Part shown: positions 1 through 8,728 of the stretch, piece after piece | Numbering within the stretch: position 1 is the first letter of the stretch | How the letters are laid out: each line of letters opens with the position of its first letter | Source: an uncultured Bacteroides sp. | GTDB taxonomy: Bacteria > Bacteroidota > Bacteroidia > Bacteroidales > Bacteroidaceae | Length of the DNA: 36,997 nt | Assembly (NCBI GenBank): GCA_900553815.1 | Contig: USEY01000037.1 | Coordinates: 1 to 36,997, forward strand | Direction of reading: 5' to 3' | Program-made: the position numbers and the translations under genes | The notes under the pieces: model-generated | Database searches by the model: none | Told to the model about the DNA's origin: nothing | The model's input: only the letters and a program-made list of their open reading frames with translations

Positions 1-39
1 GCGATTATCAAAGATTTCAAAGAACGATGTTTAATTTAA
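1..39 (+). other. possible 3' tail of an unrelated ORF at window edge
   Basis: Frame 1 reads as an open stretch of 12 codons (AIIKDFKERCLI) ending in TAA at 37-39, immediately before the point where SusC homology begins (about base 53). It does not resemble the conserved N-terminal SusC sequence expected upstream. It could be the end of a gene carried on an inserted or rearranged element, for example a transposase or integrase, but 12 residues are not enough to assign it. Confidence 0.2.
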
Positions 40-40
40 A

Positions 41-2773
41 GTGCCCACTAGTGATATAGGATATAAGCCTGTTGAGGTGCCTGTCAATGGGCAGCGCAAT
101 ATTACGGTGACTCTGCACGAAGATAGCGAGGCGCTGGACGAGGTGGTAGTTATCGGCTATGGTGCGGTACGCAAGGCCGATTTGGCCGGTTCGGTGGCTG
201 TGATGGACAACAAGCAGTTTAAGGACCAGCCCGTGACACGTATAGAAGATGCGTTGCAGGGCCGTGTGTCTGGTATTTCGGTAACTTCGAGTGGTGTGCC
301 GGGTGGTGACCTTAAGATTCGTGTACGTGGTGCCAGCTCCATCAATAAGTCTAACGACCCGCTGTATGTTGTCGACGGTATTGTGCGCGAGAGTGGACTG
401 GAAGGTATCAATCCGGAAGACATACAGAGCATGCAGATTCTGAAAGACGCCTCTTCAACAGCTATCTACGGTTCGCGTGGTGCTAATGGTGTGGTATTGG
501 TGACTACCAAGACAGGTAAGGCCGGCCAGACACAGGTGGTGTTTGATGCATCGGTAGGTTTCTCCAACGCTTACCACATTCCCGAAATGATGGGAACGAA
601 GGAATATGCACAGGCTTTGGTAGATTATAAAGGTGCCGACCGTGACGCTTTAACCGGCTATCTGGATGGCAGCAATCCGGGTATTGACTGGATGGATGTG
701 CTGTTGCGTACGGGTGTTACCCAAAATTACAAGGTGGCCATTTCAAAAGGCAACGAGGATACTCAATTCTATGTATCGGGCAACTATCTGAACACCAAAG
801 GTGTCATTACTGATACCGACTTTACCAGCTATTCGGTAAAAGCCAATGTACATTCCAAGCTTTACAAGTGGCTGGAACTTACTGCCGATGTCAATCTGTC
901 GCAGAGCAATGGCTCGGGTGCCGGCTTCAATCAGAGTCAGGAGAATCCTATCTGGGTGGGACTGAACTATTCGCCTACCATGGAGATGTACAATGATAAA
1001 GGCAGTTATAATACTGACCCCTACAACAACATCCAGAACAATCCTTATGGTATGCTGCATGAAAACCAGAACGACCGCAAGCGTAATGTGGTGAGCGGAC
1101 ATGTGGATTTGAAGTTCAACATTCTGAAAGGACTGACCTTTACTACCACCAACGGTATTGACTATTCTGACCATAAGGGCTACTCATTCTCTTCTACACG
1201 TGTGCAGACCCAAAACGGCATGGGAAATACGAATACTTACAACATGGTGTTGCAGACTACCAATAACCTGACTTATATGGGTAGCTGGAACAAGCATTCG
1301 CTGACTGCTACTGCCGTATGGGAAGCAACATCTTCGGAAACGCGCTACATGGAAATCACCGGTAAGAACCTTTCTGCCGAGCAGGTAGGCTACTGGGATG
1401 TGAAGAACGCCAAGACACGCGATGCCAGCAACAGCTATAGCAACTGGAACCTGCTTTCAGGCGTTGCCCGTGTAATGTATAACTACGCTGACAAGTACAT
1501 GTTGACCGGAACGTTCCGTGCCGATGGCAGTTCGCGCTTTACTAATCAGAAGTGGGGCTATTTCCCCTCTATCGCTGCTGCCTGGACAGTGACCAAGGAA
1601 GAATTTATGAAAGATGTCAAGGCACTGAGCGACCTGAAGATTCGCGCCAGCTACGGTATCATCGGTAATCAGGACATTGACCCGTATTCAACACTGGGAC
1701 TGATGACAAGCACTTCGTTCAACTTCGGTACCGGAACGACTTATACCGGTTATTGGGCCAACGGATTGGCAACGCCCGACCTGACTTGGGAGAAGGTGAA
1801 GCAGTTTGATTTGGGTATTGACCTGGGATTCTTCAAGAACCGCTTGACAGTGAGCGTGGACTATTTTGACAAGCGTACTTCTGACGCCCTTCTGAAACGT
1901 ACGGCTCCCAATTACGTGGGTGGTACTTCTTACTGGGTTAATGCCGGTGAAGTAAGCAACAAAGGTGTAGACCTCACGATTACCGGACGTATCATACAGA
2001 ATGATAACCTGCAATGGACCAGCAGCCTGAACGGTAGCTACCTGAAGAACAAAGTAACCAAACTGACAGCCGAAGAACCCGTAATCTACGGTGCAAGTCC
2101 TTCTCCTGGTACGGTAGACCCCGCTACCATCGTCAAGGAAGGTGAAGCCATCGGTACATTCTACGGTTATAAGTGGGCTGGCCTGACAAAGAATGATAAG
2201 GGTGAGTTTGTAGATTCTTATTATACCAAGGACGGTCAGATAACCACCAATCCTTCGGGTGAAGACAAAATGGTACTGGGATGTGCCAACCCCGACTTCA
2301 CATTGGGATGGAACAATACCATTACTTACAAGAACTGGGATTTCAATGTATTCTTCAATGCTGCTTTTGGAGCACAGCGTCTGAATCTGGTAGACTTTGC
2401 CATGAATTCAATGGTGGGTGCCTCTATGTTCGTAACGGCAAAAGACCACTTTGACAATGTGGGCAAAACCATGCCTACTCCGGGTGCTACCAACAGTAAC
2501 TATGGTAACTCCAGCAAGTGGCTTGAAAATGCTGACTACCTGCGTTGTGAGAACATCAGCATCGCTTATACGCTGCCTCGCAAAGTGACGAAGTTTGCCG
2601 ACATTCGTTTCTCGCTCTCTGCACAGAATCTTTTCACCATCACCGGATACAAAGGTATTGACCCGGCAGGTGCTTCTTTCAGTGCCAACAGCGTAGACGT
2701 GGACAACGGTATGGATATGGGTGCTTATCCTAATCCTCGCACTATCACCCTGGGAGTACGTATGAATTTCTAA
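41..2773 (+). CDS. SusC-like TonB-dependent outer-membrane receptor, N-terminally truncated
   Basis: SusC/RagA-type TonB-dependent transporters import oligosaccharides or other polymers across the outer membrane together with a SusD lipoprotein. The sequence enters the family in mid-domain. IGYKPVEV corresponds to the last strands of the N-terminal CarboxypepD-reg-like domain, followed by the family signature LDEVVVIGYG (about residues 32-41), the plug (RVRGASSINKSNDPLYVVDG, ILKDASSTAIYGSRGANGV) and a complete barrel ending in LGVRMNF with a C-terminal aromatic. The signal peptide and roughly the first 70-80 residues are missing, and an in-frame TAA at 32-34 rules out upstream continuation. 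The GTG at 41 is only the first nominal start and has no signal sequence, so a functional exported protein is unlikely from this copy as it stands. It is followed 31 bp later by SusD. The break could reflect an insertion, an inversion-type SusC shuffle or a contig join. Confidence 0.85.
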   Translation: MPTSDIGYKPVEVPVNGQRNITVTLHEDSEALDEVVVIGYGAVRKADLAGSVAVMDNKQFKDQPVTRIEDALQGRVSGISVTSSGVPGGDLKIRVRGASSINKSNDPLYVVDGIVRESGLEGINPEDIQSMQILKDASSTAIYGSRGANGVVLVTTKTGKAGQTQVVFDASVGFSNAYHIPEMMGTKEYAQALVDYKGADRDALTGYLDGSNPGIDWMDVLLRTGVTQNYKVAISKGNEDTQFYVSGNYLNTKGVITDTDFTSYSVKANVHSKLYKWLELTADVNLSQSNGSGAGFNQSQENPIWVGLNYSPTMEMYNDKGSYNTDPYNNIQNNPYGMLHENQNDRKRNVVSGHVDLKFNILKGLTFTTTNGIDYSDHKGYSFSSTRVQTQNGMGNTNTYNMVLQTTNNLTYMGSWNKHSLTATAVWEATSSETRYMEITGKNLSAEQVGYWDVKNAKTRDASNSYSNWNLLSGVARVMYNYADKYMLTGTFRADGSSRFTNQKWGYFPSIAAAWTVTKEEFMKDVKALSDLKIRASYGIIGNQDIDPYSTLGLMTSTSFNFGTGTTYTGYWANGLATPDLTWEKVKQFDLGIDLGFFKNRLTVSVDYFDKRTSDALLKRTAPNYVGGTSYWVNAGEVSNKGVDLTITGRIIQNDNLQWTSSLNGSYLKNKVTKLTAEEPVIYGASPSPGTVDPATIVKEGEAIGTFYGYKWAGLTKNDKGEFVDSYYTKDGQITTNPSGEDKMVLGCANPDFTLGWNNTITYKNWDFNVFFNAAFGAQRLNLVDFAMNSMVGASMFVTAKDHFDNVGKTMPTPGATNSNYGNSSKWLENADYLRCENISIAYTLPRKVTKFADIRFSLSAQNLFTITGYKGIDPAGASFSANSVDVDNGMDMGAYPNPRTITLGVRMNF

Positions 2774-2804
2774 ATGATAACCATCTAAAATACTTGAATC
2801 AGAT

Positions 2805-4478
2805 ATGAAAACTAAGATATATTTGGGTTGCCCCATGGCAGCTACCTTGCTCAGCACTTCGTGCAGCGACTTCTTGACGGAAGATCCCAAGGGACAACTG
2901 ACGCCTTCCAACTTCTTCGTGTCGCAGGACGCTTTGGATGCCAGTGTCTACTCGCTCTATAATAAGGTAAACGGTACACAGACCTTTACCAACATGATGT
3001 ATCCGCAGTGGCAAGGCGACGATATGACCGCCAATCCCGGTTCCAATAAGCAGGCTGTGGCCGAACTTGACGGATTCAGTGCCAATAACAACAACAAAGG
3101 TGTACAGGACGCATGGTCGAAGCATTATACAGTAATCAAGGCTGCCAACCTGATTCTGAACAATGCCGGTGAAACACCGGTGAGCGAAACCGAAATCAAC
3201 ATCGCCATGGGACAGGCCCACTTCTGGCGTGCATACGCTTACTACTATATGGTTCGTCTTTTCGGTCCGCTTCCATTGGTAAAAACGGCCGATGAACTGA
3301 GCAACGACATTAAGCTTTCTTCAGTAGAAGAAGTCTATAATCTGATAGTAGAAGACCTGATTGCAGCCGAAGGTCTGGTACCTACCAGCTATTCTACCGC
3401 TCCGCGCAATCATAATGGTGTAGATGCTTATGTAACCCAGCAAGCCGTACAGTCGACTCTTGCAGCCGTATATATGTCGATGGCCGGATATCCGTTGAAC
3501 AAGGGAGCCGAATATTACGGCAAGGCTGCTGCCAAGGCAAAGGAAGTAATTGACAAGGAGGCACAGTATGGCTTCTATCTGGACAGTGAATGGAGTCATG
3601 TCTATTCTATGGGTCACAACTACAACAAGGAAACTGTGCTGGGTATTGACTACTCTCCGGTAGTTGATTGGGCCACTGACTCACAATTGTCGTCCTGCAA
3701 CCGTTTCGAAAGTTTGGGTGATGCCGGCTGGGGTGACTCCTGGGGCGAAATCGCTTTCTGGAAACGCTATCCGGAAGGACCGCGCAAGAACGCTGTCTAT
3801 GCTCCTAAAATCACCTTCCAGGATGCCAACTATAACATAACGAAAGCCGTAGACTGGTGGGCACTGGACAGCGAAGGAAAGCCTGTGGTATCGGAATATC
3901 ACCCGATGTTTACTATCTTCACAACCAACTGCGATGCCAACGGTGCAGAGTTGGCTCAACCCTATGATTACATGCAGCCCAACTATACCGGAATGTGTAA
4001 CGGACATCGTCATCGTCTTATCCGTTATTCTGAAGTGCTCTTATGGTATGCCGAGAGTGTGGCACGTTCGGGAGAAACAAACTTGACCAAGGCTAAGGAA
4101 TGCCTGAAGCGAGTACGCCAGCGTGCTGTGACCGACTACGAGAATGTGACTCTGAGCGATGGCAGCGTTGTAAGCATTGACAATATGAACGCTGACCAAT
4201 TGGCTGAGGCTTGCTATATAGAACACGGTTGGGAAGTGGCCGGCTATTGGGTGGCTATGGTAACCCGCCGTTCTGACGAATTCCGCATGAACGAGTTGAA
4301 GAAGAACTTCGATTATCGCGTTGCCAATCCTGAAATTGAAGTCGCTCCGGGCTACAAAGCCAAGGAAAGTGTAGCTGTAGTGAAGACAACATGGGCGGGA
4401 GATAACAGCATCTACATTCCTTATCCTGATACGGAGGTAGAGAAGAATCCGAACTTGAATAGAGAACTCGTTAATTAA
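2805..4478 (+). CDS. SusD/RagB-like nutrient-binding outer-membrane lipoprotein
   Basis: This is the partner of the preceding SusC. SusD-type proteins are surface lipoproteins, rich in TPR-like helices, that close over the SusC barrel and bind substrate. The start ATG at 2805 gives a type II signal peptide with lipobox LSTSC, so the lipidated cysteine is at about residue 20, followed by the usual SDFLTEDP. Typical SusD stretches are visible: FWRAYAYYYMVRLFGPLPLV near residues 144-163, and RLIRYSEVLLWYAE, the SusD-family C-terminal signature, near residues 404-417. The length (557 aa) is normal. Its position between SusC and a secreted GH20 enzyme suggests an amino-sugar-containing glycan ligand, but the ligand is inferred. 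Confidence 0.93.
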   Translation: MKTKIYLGCPMAATLLSTSCSDFLTEDPKGQLTPSNFFVSQDALDASVYSLYNKVNGTQTFTNMMYPQWQGDDMTANPGSNKQAVAELDGFSANNNNKGVQDAWSKHYTVIKAANLILNNAGETPVSETEINIAMGQAHFWRAYAYYYMVRLFGPLPLVKTADELSNDIKLSSVEEVYNLIVEDLIAAEGLVPTSYSTAPRNHNGVDAYVTQQAVQSTLAAVYMSMAGYPLNKGAEYYGKAAAKAKEVIDKEAQYGFYLDSEWSHVYSMGHNYNKETVLGIDYSPVVDWATDSQLSSCNRFESLGDAGWGDSWGEIAFWKRYPEGPRKNAVYAPKITFQDANYNITKAVDWWALDSEGKPVVSEYHPMFTIFTTNCDANGAELAQPYDYMQPNYTGMCNGHRHRLIRYSEVLLWYAESVARSGETNLTKAKECLKRVRQRAVTDYENVTLSDGSVVSIDNMNADQLAEACYIEHGWEVAGYWVAMVTRRSDEFRMNELKKNFDYRVANPEIEVAPGYKAKESVAVVKTTWAGDNSIYIPYPDTEVEKNPNLNRELVN

Positions 4479-4530
4479 TTCCTGTTTCTTTCAATGACTT
4501 ATCAATAGGTATATTCATGTGATAGCTGCA

Positions 4531-4564
4531 GGGGGGCGAAGCGTGGCAAATGGTTTCGCCCCCT
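4531..4564 (+). terminator. hairpin between SusD and GH20 genes
   Basis: A 9-bp perfect stem (GGGGGCGAA at 4532-4540 with TTCGCCCCC at 4555-4563) encloses a 14-nt loop and is followed by a pyrimidine-rich run without a clean T tract. It may act as a partial terminator or RNA-stabilising element that lowers GH20 expression relative to SusC/D. Confidence 0.5.
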
Positions 4565-4618
4565 CCTTTCTTAACTGGACATGCTTAATCTATTCTAATA
4601 TCTTAAAAATTGTTAGTT

Positions 4619-6586
4619 ATGAGACATCTTTTAATCAGTAAAATCATTGGTACACTATGTGTGCTGTTGTGCATTAATCTGGGGCTTGTCGCGCAGAACG
4701 CCAAGCCTTTCGTTGTTCCTGAGCTGAAGGAATGGAAAGGCAAGGCGGGAGCTTTTGTGCCGGGCGAACAGTTGCGTATTGTTTATGACAACCAAGCCTT
4801 GCGCCAGGTGGCAGAGGCTTTTGCTGCTGACTATCAGACAATGTTCGGGCAGGCACCACAGGTGGTACAGGGTAAAGGAAAGAACGGTGACATCAGTCTG
4901 TCACTCAAAAAAGACAAGAAACTGGGTAAGGAAGGATATACGATAGACGTGGCCGACTGCGTCAAAGTATCGGCTGCCGAACCTGTTGGAGCCTATTGGG
5001 CTACCAGAACGCTGCTGCAAATTGCTGAACAGACCGAGAACCGTCAATTGCCTAAGGGTGTTATTCGCGACTATCCTGACTACGGCATGCGCGGTTTTAT
5101 GATAGACTGTGGACGTAAGTTCATACCTATGTCTTATCTGCGTGGACTGACCAAGGTACTGGCCTACTATAAGATGAATGTGCTGCATGTTCACCTGAAC
5201 GATAACGGATTCAAACAGTTCTTCGGACACGACTGGGACAAGACTTATGCTGCTTTCCGTCTGGAGAGCGAGACATTCCCCGGACTGGCCGCCCGCGACG
5301 GTTACTATACCAAGCAAGAGTTCATGGACTTTCAGGATGAGGCTGCCGCACAGTTTGTAGAAGTGATTCCTGAAATTGATGCTCCTGCCCATACGCTGGC
5401 TTTCAGTCACTATAAACCTGAGTTGGGCAGCAAGGAGTATGGCATGGACCATTTGAACCTGTCCAATCCCGAAACCTATACGTTCATGGATGCCCTTTTC
5501 AAGGAATATCTGGAAGGTGAGAATCCCGTTTTCCGTGGTCCCAGGGTGCATATTGGTACTGACGAATACTCCAACAAAGACCAGGAGGTGGTAGAGCAGT
5601 TCCGTGCGTTTACCGACCACTACATCAAGCTGGTGGAAAGCTATGGCAAGAAAGCTTGTGTATGGGGCGCTTTGACCCACGCACCGGGCAAGACTCCGGT
5701 GAAGGCCGAGAATGTGGACATGTTTACCTGGAACAACAATTATGCACAGCCGCGCGAGATGGCCAAGCTGGGCTACAAGCAAGTGAGTATCCCCGACTGG
5801 AGCGTTTATATTGTTCCGTTGGCTCCTTATTATCACGATTATCTGGACATTGCCAACCTGTACAACGAGTGGACACCAGCCCATGTAGGTAAGGAAGTGT
5901 TTGAAGAACGCGACCCTGCCATTCTGGGAGGCCTGTTTGCCGTGTGGAACGATTTGGTGGGCAATGGTATTTCGGTGAAAGATATTCACCACCGTGTCTA
6001 TCCCAGCTTGCAAACCATGGCTGTGAAGACCTGGAATGCTAATCCCACGCTGTCGTTTGACGATTTCGATGCCAAGCGTATGGAGTTGAGCGAGGCTCCG
6101 GGCGTGAATCTGCTGGCCCGCATAGGCGATAAACCGGGTATGGTATATGAAGCAGTCGAAGTGAAGCCTGGCACCACGTTGCCCCATGCTGAGATTGGTT
6201 ACAACTACGCTGTAAGCTTCGACCTGGAAGCCCAACCCGAGGCTCCGGGTACGGAACTGTTCCGTTCGGCCGACGCTGTGTTCTACTTGTCCGACCCCGT
6301 GAGCGGTCGCTTCGGTTTTGCCCGCGACGGTTACCTGAATACCTTTGGCTTCTGTCCCTATCCGGGCGAAAAAGTGAATGTACGCATCGAGGGCGACCAT
6401 CTGGGCACATCGCTCTACATCAATGGCAAACTGTATGAGAAGCTCGACATTCAGCTCCGTTTCTATAACAGCGGCAAGGACTCCATGAAGTATATCCGCA
6501 CGCTGGTGTTCCCGCTCCAGAAAGCCGGTAGCTTCAAGAGTCGCATTACGAACCTGAAGGTTTACAACCACATGTTGAAACAGTAG
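4619..6586 (+). CDS. secreted GH20 beta-N-acetylhexosaminidase with LamG-like C-terminus
   Basis: GH20 enzymes release terminal beta-linked GlcNAc or GalNAc by substrate-assisted catalysis. ATG 4619 is preferred over the TTG at 4610 because it opens a clean signal peptide (MRHLLISKIIG... cleaved near LVAQN). An N-terminal GH20b-type domain spans about residues 30-150. The (beta/alpha)8 catalytic domain starts at RGFMIDCGRKF, runs through VLHVHLNDNGF and VIPEIDAPAHT, and contains the catalytic Asp-Glu pair in HIGTDEYS (D315-E316). Residues from about 510 onwards look like a LamG/concanavalin-type beta-sandwich. The gene is downstream of the SusC/D pair and before a strong terminator, so it probably works on the glycan captured by that pair. 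In this locus it could remove GlcNAc from the non-reducing end of peptidoglycan chains or disaccharides, but GH20 specificity for host glycans is equally possible. Confidence 0.88.
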   Translation: MRHLLISKIIGTLCVLLCINLGLVAQNAKPFVVPELKEWKGKAGAFVPGEQLRIVYDNQALRQVAEAFAADYQTMFGQAPQVVQGKGKNGDISLSLKKDKKLGKEGYTIDVADCVKVSAAEPVGAYWATRTLLQIAEQTENRQLPKGVIRDYPDYGMRGFMIDCGRKFIPMSYLRGLTKVLAYYKMNVLHVHLNDNGFKQFFGHDWDKTYAAFRLESETFPGLAARDGYYTKQEFMDFQDEAAAQFVEVIPEIDAPAHTLAFSHYKPELGSKEYGMDHLNLSNPETYTFMDALFKEYLEGENPVFRGPRVHIGTDEYSNKDQEVVEQFRAFTDHYIKLVESYGKKACVWGALTHAPGKTPVKAENVDMFTWNNNYAQPREMAKLGYKQVSIPDWSVYIVPLAPYYHDYLDIANLYNEWTPAHVGKEVFEERDPAILGGLFAVWNDLVGNGISVKDIHHRVYPSLQTMAVKTWNANPTLSFDDFDAKRMELSEAPGVNLLARIGDKPGMVYEAVEVKPGTTLPHAEIGYNYAVSFDLEAQPEAPGTELFRSADAVFYLSDPVSGRFGFARDGYLNTFGFCPYPGEKVNVRIEGDHLGTSLYINGKLYEKLDIQLRFYNSGKDSMKYIRTLVFPLQKAGSFKSRITNLKVYNHMLKQ

Positions 6587-6616
6587 CCTCTTTTTCCAAA
6601 ACTATTCATAAGTTGT

Positions 6617-6665
6617 CAGCCGTGTGTCTGTCTTGTAAGGACAGTCGCGCGGCTGATTTTTTTTT
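6617..6665 (+). terminator. intrinsic terminator after the GH20 gene
   Basis: A 16-nt stem with two G-T wobbles and one mismatch (CAGCCGTGTGTCTGTC against GACAGTCGCGCGGCTG), a 7-nt loop and an unbroken run of nine T residues (6657-6665) make a textbook Rho-independent terminator for the + strand genes, just ahead of the convergent - strand operon. Confidence 0.88.
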
Positions 6666-6733
6666 GTCTCTTTCCGGTTGGTGGGTCGGTGTGTCTGCTA
6701 CAGGTTGGAGCAGCAGAGGTACTGTCTGAAAAC

Positions 6734-6807
6734 AGTTAACTCCTTGCTCGTAAAGCTTAAACTCTCAATAATCGGGGAGTTGACGGCAATCGAGTAAGGA
6801 GTTAACT
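6734..6807. repeat. 17-bp inverted repeat with nested hairpin between convergent genes
   Basis: The left arm (6734-6750, AGTTAACTCCTTGCTCG) and right arm (6791-6807) are complementary except for one wobble position. Inside the 40-bp interval a second dyad occurs (AACTCTC at 6760-6766 with GGGAGTT at 6775-6781). A third small hairpin follows at 6822-6839 (TTTTGCA/TGCAAAA). The whole lies between convergent stop codons at 6586 and 6849, so it may end transcription from the - strand operon. It could also be a small palindromic repeat element. Confidence 0.6.
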
Positions 6808-6848
6808 ATTATTAAAAGCTTTTTTGCAGTTGTGCAAAAGGCCTTGTT

Positions 6849-8705
6849 TTAGTGTTTCTTCAGTGCTTTAGCCCAAATTTTATAGCCTTGTTCATTGAGG
6901 TGTAGGCCATCGGTTGTCAGCTCGCGGCGCAGCATATTCGTTCCTTGTTCGGTGAAGAGAGGGAAGAGGTCAATGAAATCAATCTGTTTTTCTGCGGCCA
7001 GTTCCTTCAGCAAGGTGTTAATCTGGGGAACGAGGTCGGTCTTGCCGGTCAGCAGCTTATAGCGGCCGAAGCTCTCGTTGATGGGGAGCAGGCTTTGCAG
7101 GTGCAGCTTGGTTTGGGGCGACTCGCGTTGAATACGGTCTACCGTAAGGCGGATGAGACCGGCAATGCTGTCGGCTGTCAGGTTGTGCGACACGTCGTTG
7201 ATGCCTATCATCAGGTACATTTCGTGCGGCTGTCCGGGCAGAATCTGGTGCAGGCGGTTATATACACCCATCACTTCGTCGCCAATGATGCCGCGGTTCA
7301 CCACGTTTTTCTTGCCCAGGCGTTTTCCCCAGTCGCCGCCGTTCTCGGTTAGGCTGTTGCCCAACATCACGATGTTGTCGGACGTAATAGCCGGCTCGTC
7401 CATGAATTGCAGGAAACGTTTGTAGTAATGGTCGTGGTAGGGAGCCATGCCTTCGGCGTCGATGATGGAAGCTGCTACTGCATTGGCTACCAGCGAACGC
7501 AGGCGCACTACGCTGTGTCCGTCCTCAGGGTGAACGGCGTTGATAAGCAGAATGATGCTGGTGTCCGTATCGGGGTCAATGACAATGCTGGTGCCCGTAT
7601 AGCCTGTGTGGCAATACGTGTGTGGGCTGAGCAGGTCACCGTTGTTCGAAGCGTAGGCCGTGAAGCAGTCCCAGCCCAGCGTACGTCCCAAGGTAGAAAC
7701 AGCACGGGGCACGGTACGCATGGCCTTTACACCCAGCGGGCTGAGAATGCGGCGTCCGTTCCATTCACCACCGTTTTGCAGGGCTGCACAGAGCACGGCA
7801 ATGTCTTGTGCACAGGAGAATACGCCGGCGTTTCCGCTGATGCCTCCGTTCATGACACGTGCCAGCGGGTCGTGTACCTGGCCGCAGAGCACTTGTCCGT
7901 TGGGTTGCTTTTCAGTAGGTGCAATGAGGCTGTTGTTACCGGCCTGTGCCCATTGAGGCAGGTCGCCGGTATTCACCCAGTTGCCCTTCTTGTCCTGCTG
8001 GCAGGGCAGGTAGTCGGTGTGTTCCATGCCCAGTACGTCGAAGATGTGTTCCTTGGCAAACTGGCGCAATGACTGGCCGCTGACGGTCTCGATGATGTGT
8101 TGCAGGGTGATGAAGTTCAGGCAACTGTACTGGAAGTCAGTCTGCGGGCGGAAATCGCGCTTGCAGGTGGCAATGTATTCCATCAGGCCTTCAGGATTGG
8201 GCTGTCCATACTGTTCAGTCAGTTTGGCAACCGGTGCGTAAGGTGGCAGGCCCGAGGTGTGGGTCATCAGGTCCTGGATGCGGATGGTCTGCTTTTCCTT
8301 GCCGTCGGCACTTTCCCAGTCCTTGAAGGCGGGAATGTAGCGGCTCACGGGGTCGAGCATGCGCAGCTTGCCCTGTTCGGCCAGTATCATGACCGAAACA
8401 GCCGTAGACATGGACTTGCTGCACGAAGCCATGTCGAACACGGTGTTGGTGGTCATCGGTTCGGTCTTGGGGTATACACGGCGGTTGCCGTAGGCCTTGA
8501 GGTAGGCCAGCTTGCCGTGGCGCACTACGGCGAGCACGGCACCGGGTATCTCTTTCTGTGCAATGGCTTCAAGAATGGCCTGGTCGGCATTCTGAAGTCG
8601 GCGGGAGTCCATCCCCACCTGCTCGGGCGCAACGCGTGGCAAGGGTTGTGCCATGCTTATCTGTGCGCCCAGCAATACGGACAATATCAAACAGAGTGTT
8701 CTCAT
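6849..8705 (-). CDS. secreted serine hydrolase (beta-lactamase/AmiE-like) fused to SGNH esterase domain
   Basis: This two-enzyme protein carries a signal peptide (MRTLCLILSVLLGAQISMAQ). Residues about 25-415 form a class C beta-lactamase/transpeptidase-type domain with the nucleophile motif SCSK (S94-K97), a YSCLN element (Y193) where YxN is usual, and HTG at 366-368. Residues about 440-618 form an SGNH/GDSL hydrolase domain: block I GNSL (Ser451), GIND (501-504) and the catalytic DGLH (D599, H602). Enzymes of the first family include DD-peptidases, esterases and, to my knowledge, the Bacillus subtilis muropeptide amidase AmiE, which is encoded with namZ and murQ. SGNH proteins include O-acetyl-peptidoglycan esterases. 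It is the last gene of the - strand operon, 23 bp after murQ. A role in trimming peptides and O-acetyl groups from muropeptides is inferred from context. The Asp of GDSL is replaced by Asn. Confidence 0.85.
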   Translation of the reverse strand: MRTLCLILSVLLGAQISMAQPLPRVAPEQVGMDSRRLQNADQAILEAIAQKEIPGAVLAVVRHGKLAYLKAYGNRRVYPKTEPMTTNTVFDMASCSKSMSTAVSVMILAEQGKLRMLDPVSRYIPAFKDWESADGKEKQTIRIQDLMTHTSGLPPYAPVAKLTEQYGQPNPEGLMEYIATCKRDFRPQTDFQYSCLNFITLQHIIETVSGQSLRQFAKEHIFDVLGMEHTDYLPCQQDKKGNWVNTGDLPQWAQAGNNSLIAPTEKQPNGQVLCGQVHDPLARVMNGGISGNAGVFSCAQDIAVLCAALQNGGEWNGRRILSPLGVKAMRTVPRAVSTLGRTLGWDCFTAYASNNGDLLSPHTYCHTGYTGTSIVIDPDTDTSIILLINAVHPEDGHSVVRLRSLVANAVAASIIDAEGMAPYHDHYYKRFLQFMDEPAITSDNIVMLGNSLTENGGDWGKRLGKKNVVNRGIIGDEVMGVYNRLHQILPGQPHEMYLMIGINDVSHNLTADSIAGLIRLTVDRIQRESPQTKLHLQSLLPINESFGRYKLLTGKTDLVPQINTLLKELAAEKQIDFIDLFPLFTEQGTNMLRRELTTDGLHLNEQGYKIWAKALKKH

Positions 8706-8728
8706 GTAGCGATGATTGTTAGGTGGAT

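Noticed and set aside
44..56. Cloning-vector sequence because of the SpeI-like ACTAGT next to the SusC break
   Set aside because: A six-base site alone is weak, and the flanks do not match a vector polylinker I can recall; a natural rearrangement is equally likely.
4610..4618. TTG start for the GH20 gene
   Set aside because: The ATG at 4619 gives a standard signal peptide, and the three added residues bring nothing.
4901..6571. Long open frame (556 codons) on the - strand opposite the GH20 gene
   Set aside because: It is an antisense shadow of a clear GH20 gene: no recognisable domain, a composition rich in His, Val, Ile and Gln as expected from reading codons backwards, and no plausible signal or partner.
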